DNA of 36,305 bases from Lachnospiraceae bacterium (lineage in GTDB: Bacteria; Bacillota; Clostridia; Lachnospirales; Lachnospiraceae): assembly GCA_030540075.1 (NCBI GenBank), contig JAUNWX010000004.1:75902-112206 (forward strand). The letters are read 5' to 3'. Positions 17,401 through 25,226 of this stretch are shown piece after piece. Under the pieces are notes generated by a model. It did no database searches. It was not told where the DNA came from and saw nothing but the letters and a program-made list of their open reading frames with translations. Positions within the stretch are counted from its first letter, which is position 1. Each line of letters opens with the position of its first letter. The position numbers and the translations under genes were made by a program.

Positions 17401-18001
17401 GCACCTGATCCTTCCAGTCCTCCTCCGGGATCAGCTCAATCATCTGCTGAATCACACTGCCCTCACGAAGCAGGTTATCCGGGAACAGCAGCTCGGTGTA
17501 ATCCGCGATTTTCTGGAACATGCCCGGCAGCACGCTGTTCAGCGCATTGCACTGCGTGATCAGAAGGTACTTGTAGAGCTCGTCATTGTCGTTTGCTTCC
17601 TTATAGGCATAGACCTTCTCCATATCGAGGCCATCCAGCTCGAGATGAATCGCTTCTGTCAGGATCTGCGGTTTGAAAGCATTGTCCTCATCCGTGAATA
17701 CGCGCACTCTGGTAGGAAGGTAGCTATTGACCTCCATGAAGCGAAGCGCGGAGAAGCGGTTAAACCATGTATAGGCGACCTCCTCCATCACCTGCTCGTA
17801 TCCTTTTTCCTGGATCTGTTCGATCAGGGCTGCGCGCTGCTTCTTCTCTGTAGAAGACAGCAGATGGCCGTTCACACTGTCATCACTCGGGTTTCCGACT
17901 TCTTTCTCGGAGATCCCATATTTGAGCGCCCGCTGGCTTACACGAGCGATCAGCTCCCGCCGCGCTTCTGTGGCGAATTTTTTAATCGCGTTTTTATTCA
18001 T
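14483..18001 (-). CDS. pglX: PglX, BREX adenine-specific DNA methyltransferase
   Basis: An 1172-residue N6-adenine methyltransferase. The SAM motif I is DPCAGSGH (Asp327) and the catalytic motif is NPPY (500-503). The N-terminal part carries the BrxX opening (FATEARRELIARVSQRALKY) and the C-terminal part a helical region (about 870-1172). PglX methylates an asymmetric host motif so that BREX can tell self from phage, and it is also needed for restriction. From about residue 505 to 865 (15410-16490), the target-recognition part, the DNA turns AT-rich while both flanks are GC-rich, which suggests exchange of the specificity domain. AGGAG lies 5 nt before the ATG. The frame is intact. Confidence 0.96.
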   Translation of the reverse strand: MNKNAIKKFATEARRELIARVSQRALKYGISEKEVGNPSDDSVNGHLLSSTEKKQRAALIEQIQEKGYEQVMEEVAYTWFNRFSALRFMEVNSYLPTRVRVFTDEDNAFKPQILTEAIHLELDGLDMEKVYAYKEANDNDELYKYLLITQCNALNSVLPGMFQKIADYTELLFPDNLLREGSVIQQMIELIPEEDWKDQVQIIGWLYQYYNSEKKDDVFAALKKNVKITKENIPAATQLFTPDWIVRYMVENSLGRLWMEGHPDVKEQLLPTAEEQSAYAAGNRDPEDRKWHYYLEEAKQEPEVEQQLAEIRKDYAALTPEQLKVIDPCAGSGHILAYMFDVLMQIYESYGYTTRDAVASIVANNLYGLDIDDRAAQLAYFAVMMKARQYDRRFFSRDIQPHVYAIAESNHVDSFALEYFCKGDEELSEAMDTIIRELHDAKEYGSILTVTPQDWTMLYDRFAEITEDIHMSRETALRELLPLVQVAEALAQKYDAVVTNPPYMSTGGMNVKLQSFVKKNFADSKSDLYAVFIAKCSKMVNDIGLCSMITQHTWMFLSRYEKMRSTFNMMFITMAHLGARAFDEISGEVVQTVSFVMASRYINNYIGKYLRLVDYPGEAEKAKSFFENKNTFDSKQSRFMNIPGSPIAYWVTQSELDAFEKGTPLKNIATPRVGAITGNNERFIKNWWEISIKDIKFDIHNYEESVTSTVKWYPYNKGGSARCWYGNRELVVWFAKGGKDIVENAQITGCFYFLGAQDVFFKEGITWNGLASNRNTFRFSPAGTLFDSNKGPMVFPESYEKSLFLLGLFNSKVTQRILNILNPSISLQAGDFEKLPVLNSTDSVIIQRLSNECIQLSKQDWDSFETSWDFQHHPLLRNVPTIVEAFDQWQAECDERFNQLKANEEELNRIFIDIYGLQDELTPEVEEKDVTVRKADLGRDIRSFISYAVGCMFGRYSLDMDGLAYAGGEWDSSKYVSFAADKDNIIPICDDEYFADDIVDRFIEFVKTVYGAETLDENLKFIADALDGKGQPKDVIRNYFLNDFYADHCRMYQKRPIYWLFDSGKKNGFKALIYMHRYQPDTIARIRTDYVHEQQARYRTAIADLEARAANASTSERVKLNKQLKTLNDQATEIHAYEEKIHHLADQMISIDLDDGVKVNYAKFQDVLAKIK

Positions 18002-18028
18002 TGTGTCTCCTAATTTGTCTCAAGTTCT

Positions 18029-18751
18029 CTATCCATTGACAAATTCTATGATCGGATAAGCTTTAATATTCTGATAACCTGCCGCATTGTATCTTTCTAT
18101 TGCATCGTTTGTGATTTCGAGAAGTTCTTTATGTACCGCCCAGAGCTTTTCCATATCATTTTCCAAATTCCAGAAGAGCTTATATGCACTTCGATAGGAC
18201 TCTGATTTATCCTTTAACTTCATTTTTTTACAGTCTGTAGCACATATACAGTCGTCTGTGAAAAAGGTATCTTCAGGATATATGCAGTGCCCACCATTTT
18301 TTCTAAGATATAGTTTGCAGAATTTCTCAAACGTTTTTGAAAAGGCCTTGTCTTCTTCCGTTTCAATCAATGATGATTCCTTATAGGGACGTATTCCGGA
18401 AATCATTTCATAATCCTGGTCGCTCTTAAACACCTCTATATTCTTATCCCTGCCAAAAGCGGTTATGAAATAGTATTCAGCGCATAAAATATTCCAGACA
18501 ATTAAATGATGGTCATATTGTCTGGATAATCTTCTCAACGCAATATAAATATCACGGATGGATTTGTTTGCAGGTACGGTGTCCAGAATCACCACCACAG
18601 TTTCGTGCTGATTCAGCAGCTCCTCTGCACGCTTTACCAGATTCCCATTACCATCAGAGTATTCTATACTGGCCTTCACTCTATCCGGTAAAGAATATCG
18701 AAAAAGCCTTGATATGTCATCTTCCAGCTTATCTTCAAACAGATAGATCAC
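18029..18751 (-). CDS. Unknown 240-residue protein, third gene of the embedded cassette
   Basis: I do not recognise this family with certainty. The N-terminal half has an alternating strand/helix pattern with VVVILDTVPANKSIRDIYIA, followed by HHLIVWNILCAEYYFITAFG. This is reminiscent of a Rossmann or Toprim-like sheet, but no DxD motif is visible. The second half has a cluster of cysteines (DDCICATDCKK, about 168-178), possibly metal-binding. It starts with GTG in a 4-nt GTGA overlap with the upstream mini-ATPase gene, with GGAGG 7 nt before it, so the two products are made together. The AT-rich DNA differs from the BREX core genes. A nuclease-like effector is a guess only. Confidence 0.75.
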   Translation of the reverse strand: MIYLFEDKLEDDISRLFRYSLPDRVKASIEYSDGNGNLVKRAEELLNQHETVVVILDTVPANKSIRDIYIALRRLSRQYDHHLIVWNILCAEYYFITAFGRDKNIEVFKSDQDYEMISGIRPYKESSLIETEEDKAFSKTFEKFCKLYLRKNGGHCIYPEDTFFTDDCICATDCKKMKLKDKSESYRSAYKLFWNLENDMEKLWAVHKELLEITNDAIERYNAAGYQNIKAYPIIEFVNG

Positions 18752-19125
18752 AGGGATACCTCCAGTTTATTCTTTTGAAGGGTCACAAAGCAGGTATCAT
18801 CGAAATCACAAAAGCTTCTTTCCGTCTTATAATCTACGAGCGTAACACACTCACTATGCTTTAATACTTCTAATTTTTCTGCTTCATGATCATATAAATC
18901 AAAGCGATCTAAAATTAAGAGCTGCGGCTTGCCTGCGATGATCTTTTCGAGGTCCAGCCCCATCAGCATATCATGGTATGTAATCGCGATTTTATCCTTT
19001 TCTCCGATGGATTTCACCATTTTTACAAGCAGGGTTTTTCCTGTGGCAGAATCCGGATGAAAATTATAAAGCCCTGGTTCCAAATCGATATTCACTTTGC
19101 GATTCATCGCCACAAACTCAATCAT
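18748..19125 (-). CDS. Mini P-loop ATPase-like protein (125 residues)
   Basis: A very small protein that looks like a stripped-down ABC/AAA-type nucleotide-binding unit. It shows a strand and turn (IDLEPGLYNF), a Walker A-like HPDSATGKTLL in which Pro replaces the usual first Gly, a Walker B-like PQLLILDRFDLY, and closing strands (CVTLVDYKTE; CFVTLQKNKLEVS). No ABC signature, Q-loop or coiled-coil is present. I infer that it binds ATP and serves as the switch or assembly factor for its neighbours. It is joined to both neighbours by 4-nt overlaps (ATGA upstream, GTGA downstream), strong evidence for a single functional unit. GAGG precedes the ATG. Confidence 0.75.
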   Translation of the reverse strand: MIEFVAMNRKVNIDLEPGLYNFHPDSATGKTLLVKMVKSIGEKDKIAITYHDMLMGLDLEKIIAGKPQLLILDRFDLYDHEAEKLEVLKHSECVTLVDYKTERSFCDFDDTCFVTLQKNKLEVSL

Positions 19126-19541
19126 AGTACGTCCTCGTTAAAACGGTCTAATGTAAACAGCTTCCCTGCGTATTGAATCGGAGTTTTTCGTGTATGCTGG
19201 TCTACAACGGTTACGCCGAAGTCATGAAGCAGTACCTTCCCGTCTTCGCAGTAATTAAAAATCGCATCCCGCGCATTTAATCCACATTCCTGTAAATCGA
19301 TCATCTGATCTGGCATGAGTGCCACACAAATCGCAGCCTTGCAGCCGGTACTCAATTCTGAAAGATACAAACGCACGCCGAAGCGGTCTTCAAACGTAGA
19401 TTCATCAATCATATTTCCGGTATCCACTGCCTTAATGATATTTTTTACAGCATCGTTCACCACGATTTCGAGCTTCGAGAACGCCGCATCGATATCAACG
19501 ATGTCAGCACGACAATTCTCAGCATCAAATACTTGTAGCAT
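19122..19541 (-). CDS. DUF4869-like protein, first gene of the embedded cassette
   Basis: A 139-residue protein whose central block, YLSELSTGCKAAICVALMPD, together with the following ECGLNARD, resembles the DUF4869 pattern (LSTG-K-ali ... cG-Na). It has no signal peptide, membrane segment or catalytic motif that I can identify. It begins a three-gene unit behind its own candidate promoter (19597-19625). AAGGGG lies 5 nt before the ATG, and its stop overlaps the next start (ATGA). The function of DUF4869 is unknown. In this context it may be a sensor or antitoxin-like partner of the two following proteins (inference). Confidence 0.75.
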   Translation of the reverse strand: MLQVFDAENCRADIVDIDAAFSKLEIVVNDAVKNIIKAVDTGNMIDESTFEDRFGVRLYLSELSTGCKAAICVALMPDQMIDLQECGLNARDAIFNYCEDGKVLLHDFGVTVVDQHTRKTPIQYAGKLFTLDRFNEDVL

Positions 19542-19574
19542 ACAAACCCCTTTTTGATTCTTATCTCCATCCTT

Positions 19575-19625
19575 ATAGACGCGTCTATGGTATCACATTA
19601 TATTAATTTATCCTGATTTTCTAAA
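19575..19625 (-). promoter_or_regulatory. Internal promoter with a palindromic operator-like site
   Basis: On the minus strand, -35 TTTAGA (19625-19620), a 17-nt spacer and -10 TATAAT (19602-19597). A perfect 14-bp palindrome ATAGACGCGTCTAT follows at 19588-19575, where transcription would start. This would let the three-gene cassette be controlled separately from the BREX operon. The -35 matches 4 of 6. Confidence 0.55.
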
Positions 19626-20103
19626 CCACTATCGTATCTCTGATATTTGCCCGTAATGCAAACAATGGAACTGGTAGTATTCCTTTTACCTTTTTTTGAT
19701 CAACACTATACGCTGTCACTTTACATTTATCAAAGTGCTCCTTTTGGCAATGCCATTCCAAAGCATTTGCTTCCTGTTCTGATAAAGTATATATGATATT
19801 ATGAAAAGGTAATATAATTCTGTCACTTTCAGCTATATGGCAATCTACTAATAGTTTCTTCTTGTGGCAAATCACAAAGTTCTCCAAAATAAAAGGTTTC
19901 TCTCCCACATTAAAGATTTCTACTCCATATTCAGATGCACTTTCTTTTACACGGTATTTCTTTTCTGTCAGTTCATCATCTGGTGTAGACACCATTTGAA
20001 AGCAGAGCTTCGGTCTTTCCCTAAAAGTAGTAGTCAGTTCATTCAGTACCCAGCCAATGACAACTCCGATAACGCCAATCCCTGCACTAATTAGTTCTAT
20101 CAT
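19621..20103 (-). CDS. Membrane-anchored protein of unknown function within the BREX locus
   Basis: A 160-residue protein with an N-terminal hydrophobic segment (LISAGIGVIGVVIGWVLNEL, residues about 4-23) followed by a basic stretch and a roughly 130-residue mostly beta domain (YGVEIFNVGEKPFILENFVI...). This is a type III/N-in-like small anchored protein; I do not recognise the family. It begins 15 nt after brxC with AGGAG 9 nt before the ATG, so it is probably co-transcribed with brxC. The DNA is AT-rich. Possible roles are tethering BREX parts to the membrane or sensing injection, but these are guesses. Confidence 0.75.
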   Translation of the reverse strand: MIELISAGIGVIGVVIGWVLNELTTTFRERPKLCFQMVSTPDDELTEKKYRVKESASEYGVEIFNVGEKPFILENFVICHKKKLLVDCHIAESDRIILPFHNIIYTLSEQEANALEWHCQKEHFDKCKVTAYSVDQKKVKGILPVPLFALRANIRDTIVV

Positions 20104-20118
20104 GGTTTGTCTCTCCTG

Positions 20119-23100
20119 TTAATTTAGCTTGATTCCGTCGCAATCCTTCATCATCGCGCTGAGGTAGGACCGCATGCGCTCGACATAGGCGTCGATGTCC
20201 GCCTGGCTTTCCAGGATCTTCGACGGGAACTGCTGCCGATAGACGGTCTTGATGACCTTCTTCGGCTTCGCAGGTGCTGCCGGAGCGCCGCTTGCCGGCG
20301 TCACCACAGGCTTCACAGGCTCTACCGGCTTCTTCAGCGCCTCCATGCAATTCACAGTCTCATCCTTGTATGCCCACAGCTGCGGTACCAGACCATCCAG
20401 GAGCTGCAGACTTTCAAGCTCTGCCACTCTGCCCTTCTGCTGGCTGAAATAGGTGTCCGCTTTCCCCAGTAGATTGCTGCACTCGGCATTGTCAACTCCT
20501 GTGACATGAATCTCTTCCAGGCACTGACGGATGATTTCTGAAATTTCCGCACGCTTCGCGTCCAGCAGTCGTCCATGTCCTTCACGTACCGTATCCATCA
20601 GACCGTTAAGCTCCGGAATACGCTTGTATACGCTGCTCTTCTCTGCGTCAACAACGGTGATGAGACGAATCTGATTCAGTGCATTGTTTGCCGCCTCTTC
20701 CTTCTGCAGATATGACAGGTCGTTCTTCAGATTTCTCTCCATACGGACAGCCTCATCAAATACCTGTACCTGGTTCTTGAAGAAGCCTTCGACGTCCAGG
20801 AGGTCATCCATACTATCGAGAAGTGCACCCTCCTCCTTCAGAAGCCGGTCGATGAGCGCGATATTATCTTTCCGCTGCGAAAGCACGCTGTCCATGAGTC
20901 GGAGTGCTTCCCGTACCAGCGCATGATCCGGGTATTTATGCCCCTCATAGCGTTTATTCAGCTCCTCATAGTGCGCTTTCTGCACTTCAAATTTCTGAAC
21001 GATGAAGCTTACCAGTCCGTCTTCATCATCCGGTACATCCATGACATCGAAGTACTCACGAAGCATTTCCTTGACCGAGCGCATCTTCGTCGCGGTGATC
21101 ACCTGGCGCTTCGAAATGATGTTCTTTCCGATCTCGCTCTTCTTACGGAGCATATCCGGAAGTTTCGGATTGCCCGGCTGGATCGTTTCTCCGGCATACT
21201 TGATGGTCACCTTCTGGTCATAGATCAGCATCGCTGCCACGACAGCGATGTCGATTTCTTTCCATCCATACGGGATTGCCTGATAGCGGCTCTGCACATC
21301 GGCCATCGAGGTCGGAAGCTTCTTCGTATCCTGCATCTCCAGGTACTCTTCCATCCGGACGGCAGCATCATGGTTTTCTTCCATGCCCTCGATGACACCA
21401 TTCAGGTGTTCACCACGAAGCACCGCCAGCACATCTGCATCGGTTTCAGCATTCTTCGTGATCAGTGAAAGCTCACTGTACACATGCGTAACCAGGTACT
21501 CGAGCGCCTGATCCAGCTTGTTCTTGGCATCGCCGCCCTTGATCTCGATATGCTCACCATCCACATAGAACTCCGCATCAATGATGGCCTTCTTCAGATC
21601 CTCCTCAGCAGATGCCTCATACTTGGTCGCTTCATCCTGATGATTACGAATGATGTCCTGTACGGACTTCGGGAGCTGTGACACATTGCGCTGCTTCACA
21701 TACTTTCGTACCTTCATCGCCTTTTCCAGAGACTCATAGTACGGCGTCTCCGACAGCACCACGATGGCCTGATTCTTCGACTCGGTCATCAGGCGAAGCT
21801 CGCTCTTCTCTGCCACGTCCGCTGCGACGGTCAGGATATGAAGCCGCATACCGCCGGTGACGGCACCGATATTGGTTGTGTCTACCATCTGGTCAAACGG
21901 AAAGTCGTATTTCCCGTGACGATACTTCTTTGTGGTATAGATATCCGCAAAAATCATCTGGCCGATACGCTCCACGATGGCAGAGGTATCTACCTGTGTA
22001 TTCTTATAAATATCCCGCTGAATATCCTGTTCCTCATCGGTCAGGAAATTATATGTATCACCGGTTCTTCCGATATAGTTCTGACTCAACAGACGGTCGA
22101 GGCTTGCGCCCACCGTCTTTCGCATCGTGATCTTATCGATGCGGATATCATCTGCCATGAGGATGACGATGTTGTCGAGGTTCCCCGGTATATCATCCAC
22201 ATAACGGATGAGGTACAGGAGTTTTAATACATTTACATCCTGCTGCTCGATGCCATCGCCGTTATCCGCCGCCTTCTGGCAGCGCTCGATCACGCGACGA
22301 ATCGCACTGTCGAGGAAGCTGTGTACGGTATCATAGAAAAGATAGAACGGTGCCAGTGCATACTCGTCCTTCTCCTGAATCTTCTGTGCCGCCTCCTGGA
22401 ATCCGGACAGCATGGAACGCTCTCCTCCGGAGAGATGCTTACCAGCATTTCCATGCTTTCGGATTTCTGCAAATACCTTCTGCATGATGATGAACTGGTA
22501 CGGCACAAACGGGAAGTTCCGCACGAAGTCCTGCGGACCGGTATATCCCTTGATATCCAGCATTGCCCCTGTAAAACTGAAGAGGTTACGAAGAACAGAA
22601 TCGTTCGCTGTATAGACCTCTTCCAGTGCCGGCTCTACCTCCGGCTTCTTCTTCAGAATACGCTTCTGAATGACTTCATCTGCGGAAGAAGAGGTCAGAG
22701 AAAGCCGGGTCTTGAAGCGGGCCTGAATACGAGAGAACTCATTCTCACGCGCTTTGATGATCTCATCGATGGCTTCCTGTCCGGTACATACGACCCAGAT
22801 CTTACCGCCACACTCACTGCCGATTTTCTCGACCAGAGACTGCAGATTGATCAGCAGATCAGTATCACCGCCTACATATTGGCCGACTTCATCCACCATG
22901 AAGAGTAAACGGAAGTCATCCGGCTGCGTATCTACATACTCTTTCATCTCGGATACAAGCTGCGCGATGCTGGTTTCAACCGTCTCTGTTCCGTTAAACC
23001 AGTTACGCGCTGCATCCTCACTCATGCCGAGAACTTCTTTTAACGTTTCAACGATGTCATCCTCAAAGAAGGCAAACGCATCTCTGGATTCGGTCCAGGC

Positions 23101-23670
23101 ACCACCGTTCTTTTCTTCAAATACACGACGAAATTCTTCGGTCTTCCCACGCTTCTCGATGAACTGCTCCAGCTTCGCAACCTTCAGATTCTCCCCATAG
23201 AATCCGAGGTAGTTGTAAAACATCTTGGCAAATACACGAAGTACGGCTGTCTTATCCTTGTTGATGGAGCCTTCGATATCGATATTAAAAAGAATCGTAT
23301 CCGTATGGCCCTTCGTCACCGAATCGATCAGCATAAAGGTGGCCGGATCATCCGCGAACTTCTTACGGAACCGCTCTACGGTACGAATGTCTTTTACCTC
23401 TCGATTCGCGAGCAGGTAAGACAGCATCTTCAGGAAGTGTGATTTACCACTTCCGAAGAAACCGGAAATCCAGACACCGATGTCCGCAGTTTCTTCATGA
23501 AATGACTCTCCGTAATTATTGAAGAAGGTGATGAAATGCTTCTTCAGATCTCTCGTGATGACATATTCATCCAGTTCCTGTACGAGAACGTCGGTCGCAT
23601 CCTGATCAACTTTTACGACACCGTTGATTTTACGATTTATATCTTCCTGGAATAACTGCTCAATAATCAT
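20119..23670 (-). CDS. brxC: BrxC, BREX P-loop ATPase
   Basis: An 1183-residue ATPase with the BrxC N-terminus (MIIEQLFQEDINRKINGVVK) and Walker A GFFGSGKS (70-77). Further along are a Walker B-like LLFMVDEVGQYVG region and long helical/coiled stretches. Near the C-terminus a Pro/Ala/Lys linker (EPVKPVVTPASGAPAAPAKP) leads to a short terminal helical domain. BrxC is required for BREX defence and is thought to be the large motor or scaffold that works with BrxB and PglZ. The length is normal (about 1200). AAGGGGG precedes the ATG. It follows brxB after a 90-nt gap with a small imperfect hairpin. Confidence 0.96.
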   Translation of the reverse strand: MIIEQLFQEDINRKINGVVKVDQDATDVLVQELDEYVITRDLKKHFITFFNNYGESFHEETADIGVWISGFFGSGKSHFLKMLSYLLANREVKDIRTVERFRKKFADDPATFMLIDSVTKGHTDTILFNIDIEGSINKDKTAVLRVFAKMFYNYLGFYGENLKVAKLEQFIEKRGKTEEFRRVFEEKNGGAWTESRDAFAFFEDDIVETLKEVLGMSEDAARNWFNGTETVETSIAQLVSEMKEYVDTQPDDFRLLFMVDEVGQYVGGDTDLLINLQSLVEKIGSECGGKIWVVCTGQEAIDEIIKARENEFSRIQARFKTRLSLTSSSADEVIQKRILKKKPEVEPALEEVYTANDSVLRNLFSFTGAMLDIKGYTGPQDFVRNFPFVPYQFIIMQKVFAEIRKHGNAGKHLSGGERSMLSGFQEAAQKIQEKDEYALAPFYLFYDTVHSFLDSAIRRVIERCQKAADNGDGIEQQDVNVLKLLYLIRYVDDIPGNLDNIVILMADDIRIDKITMRKTVGASLDRLLSQNYIGRTGDTYNFLTDEEQDIQRDIYKNTQVDTSAIVERIGQMIFADIYTTKKYRHGKYDFPFDQMVDTTNIGAVTGGMRLHILTVAADVAEKSELRLMTESKNQAIVVLSETPYYESLEKAMKVRKYVKQRNVSQLPKSVQDIIRNHQDEATKYEASAEEDLKKAIIDAEFYVDGEHIEIKGGDAKNKLDQALEYLVTHVYSELSLITKNAETDADVLAVLRGEHLNGVIEGMEENHDAAVRMEEYLEMQDTKKLPTSMADVQSRYQAIPYGWKEIDIAVVAAMLIYDQKVTIKYAGETIQPGNPKLPDMLRKKSEIGKNIISKRQVITATKMRSVKEMLREYFDVMDVPDDEDGLVSFIVQKFEVQKAHYEELNKRYEGHKYPDHALVREALRLMDSVLSQRKDNIALIDRLLKEEGALLDSMDDLLDVEGFFKNQVQVFDEAVRMERNLKNDLSYLQKEEAANNALNQIRLITVVDAEKSSVYKRIPELNGLMDTVREGHGRLLDAKRAEISEIIRQCLEEIHVTGVDNAECSNLLGKADTYFSQQKGRVAELESLQLLDGLVPQLWAYKDETVNCMEALKKPVEPVKPVVTPASGAPAAPAKPKKVIKTVYRQQFPSKILESQADIDAYVERMRSYLSAMMKDCDGIKLN

Positions 23671-23722
23671 AACTGCCCCCTTATCTTACGAGCTATGCTC
23701 CTAAGCACGCTCGTCGTTCGTC

Positions 23723-23744
23723 AAGAGTGAGCAAGCTCCCTCTT
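23723..23744 (-). other. Imperfect hairpin in the brxB-brxC gap
   Basis: Arms of 10 nt with one mismatch (AAGAGTGAGC / GCTCCCTCTT) and a very short loop. There is no U-tract, so it is not a convincing terminator. It may tune the brxB:brxC ratio. The rest of the 90-nt gap shows nothing else. Confidence 0.3.
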
Positions 23745-23760
23745 TTCTCTCTTGCACTCG

Positions 23761-24318
23761 CTAAATCACATTGAAAGCCCGGTAGTACGGATTCTTCTTC
23801 AGGCGATTAAACAGCTGCACATCGCGCCCATCATAATTGCCCGGATAGAACACGAGGATCGGAACATCCGGGAATTCCGGCTGCATCGCATTCAGCAGGT
23901 CATGTACCCGGATGAATGGAAATGCATCGCCTACCCCTGTGATGACGATGACGTCTCCAGCCTCATGTGGTTCGTATTTCATTTTATTTACAAAAGCCAT
24001 ATTGTTGGCCATACGGCTCATTTGTTCTCGGATGAAGTCCTTCCCCTTTTTATCTTCCATCGCCGGGATCGTTTTCGCGATGCGCTTATCTTCGCAGATG
24101 GAAAGGAACACCTTATACAGGTTGTACTCGATCAGGTGACAGCTCATGGACTGGTCCGTCATAATCTGCTCTATAAAATGCCGGACCATCATTTCTTCTG
24201 ACGGGTCGTAGCAGAAGATCCGGATATTTACCTCGTTACTAAGGCCCTTCCCTTCAAGGAATTCCGGCTCCTGCATCAGGGCTCTTAGATTATCTAATCT
24301 TTCTTTTAATTCACTCAT
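23761..24318 (-). CDS. brxB: BrxB (DUF1788)
   Basis: A 185-residue protein with the DUF1788 pattern: an N-terminal helix (MSELKERLDNLRALMQEPEF), then VNIRIFCYDPSEEMMVRHFI, then VIVITGVGDAFPFIRVHDLL and the terminal PILVFYPGNYDGRDVQLFNR with LKKNPYYRAFNVI. BrxB is an essential core BREX protein of unclear biochemical activity. It is encoded 15 nt after brxA with AAAGGAG upstream. The length is normal for the family. Confidence 0.95.
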   Translation of the reverse strand: MSELKERLDNLRALMQEPEFLEGKGLSNEVNIRIFCYDPSEEMMVRHFIEQIMTDQSMSCHLIEYNLYKVFLSICEDKRIAKTIPAMEDKKGKDFIREQMSRMANNMAFVNKMKYEPHEAGDVIVITGVGDAFPFIRVHDLLNAMQPEFPDVPILVFYPGNYDGRDVQLFNRLKKNPYYRAFNVI

Positions 24319-24333
24319 GTAGGCCTGTCTCCT

Positions 24334-24936
24334 TTACGAAAAGCAGTTAAAGGCTGGAAGAATCACTTCATCGTGATTACTTCGTATCACATTTTCAAGC
24401 AGCGGATTCAGCCATACGGGATTAAGATGATCCACTTTGAAATCATCGATATACTCTGTCTCTACGAGCAGTCGTCCGATTACCGATTTCAATTTTGAAA
24501 TCGTAGAATCGCTCCAGGAAGCAATCACATCATTTTGCTCCTGCAGCCTCAAAAAGTAGTTATTTAAAACACTTCTTCCATACGAAAAATCCTGAACCCG
24601 ATACTTTTCGCCGATGACGGTTGCCATGAATTCCCACACAAGCAGGTTATCCTTCATGATCGCATATAAAACGATCTGCTTTGCCGTTTCAAATGATTGA
24701 TTCGCAATCGCCTCGATCAATGAACGATCTCCCAGAAGTGACAGACGTCGATAACACGCAGAAGCATTGTTCTTAATGGTTCTTTCTGTTGGATATTGGA
24801 AAAGATTGTCGCAGACTACTTCTTCTATGATTTCTATTTCGGATTTGCCCTGGAGCATCAGTCTGGCAACGGTTCTTGTCTCATAAAACAAAAACTGTTC
24901 CCGGGTAAGCGATGCCTTATATTTCAGTTCACCCAT
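24334..24936 (-). CDS. brxA: BrxA (DUF1819)
   Basis: A 200-residue helical protein matching DUF1819: KASLTREQFLFYETRTVARL near the start, then the NLFQYPTERTIKNNASACYR block and a C-terminal DHLNPVWLNPLLENV region. BrxA has a NusB-like DNA-binding fold in published work and is part of the type I BREX core. The ATG is 1 nt after the stop of the small HTH gene and its own ribosome site is weak, so translation is probably coupled to that gene. Confidence 0.94.
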   Translation of the reverse strand: MGELKYKASLTREQFLFYETRTVARLMLQGKSEIEIIEEVVCDNLFQYPTERTIKNNASACYRRLSLLGDRSLIEAIANQSFETAKQIVLYAIMKDNLLVWEFMATVIGEKYRVQDFSYGRSVLNNYFLRLQEQNDVIASWSDSTISKLKSVIGRLLVETEYIDDFKVDHLNPVWLNPLLENVIRSNHDEVILPAFNCFS

Positions 24937-24937
24937 G

Positions 24938-25135
24938 TCAAATCTCGCTTTCGTCCTTTATATATTTTCCACTCTTAATACGCGCGTCTTTCGGCTTCTC
25001 CGCCTCTTCCGGAATTGCCCAGGTGTTGCCAATTCGAAAAACGCCCGGAATACGTCCTTCCGAGCATAAAATCTGAATTCTACGTGGAGATATCCCCCAT
25101 TTTTTAGAAGCTTGTGTAGTTGATAAAAAGCCCAT
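24938..25135 (-). CDS. Small helix-turn-helix DNA-binding protein, first gene of the BREX operon
   Basis: A 65-residue excisionase/MerR-like HTH protein: STTQASKKWGISPRRIQILC, then an EGRIPGVFRIGNTWAIP wing, then a short basic tail. It lies 1 nt ahead of brxA and is the first gene after the promoter at 25183-25211, with GAGGTGAGG before its ATG. It is a plausible autoregulator of the BREX operon, and the 16-bp inverted repeat at 25227-25262 is a candidate target (inference). It is not the WYL-domain regulator BrxR known from other BREX loci. Confidence 0.85.
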   Translation of the reverse strand: MGFLSTTQASKKWGISPRRIQILCSEGRIPGVFRIGNTWAIPEEAEKPKDARIKSGKYIKDESEI

Positions 25136-25182
25136 ATCCTCACCTCTTCAAAAGGAAGTTCGTACCAAATTCTAACCTCCTT

Positions 25183-25211
25183 ATTATAATCCGTTAGGCG
25201 AACAAAATCAA
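25183..25211 (-). promoter_or_regulatory. Main BREX operon promoter
   Basis: Minus-strand -35 TTGATT (25211-25206), a 17-nt spacer and -10 TATAAT (25188-25183), about 48 nt before the HTH start codon. This is the best promoter match in the region. Confidence 0.7.
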
Positions 25212-25226
25212 TTTCAACAAGCTTAC

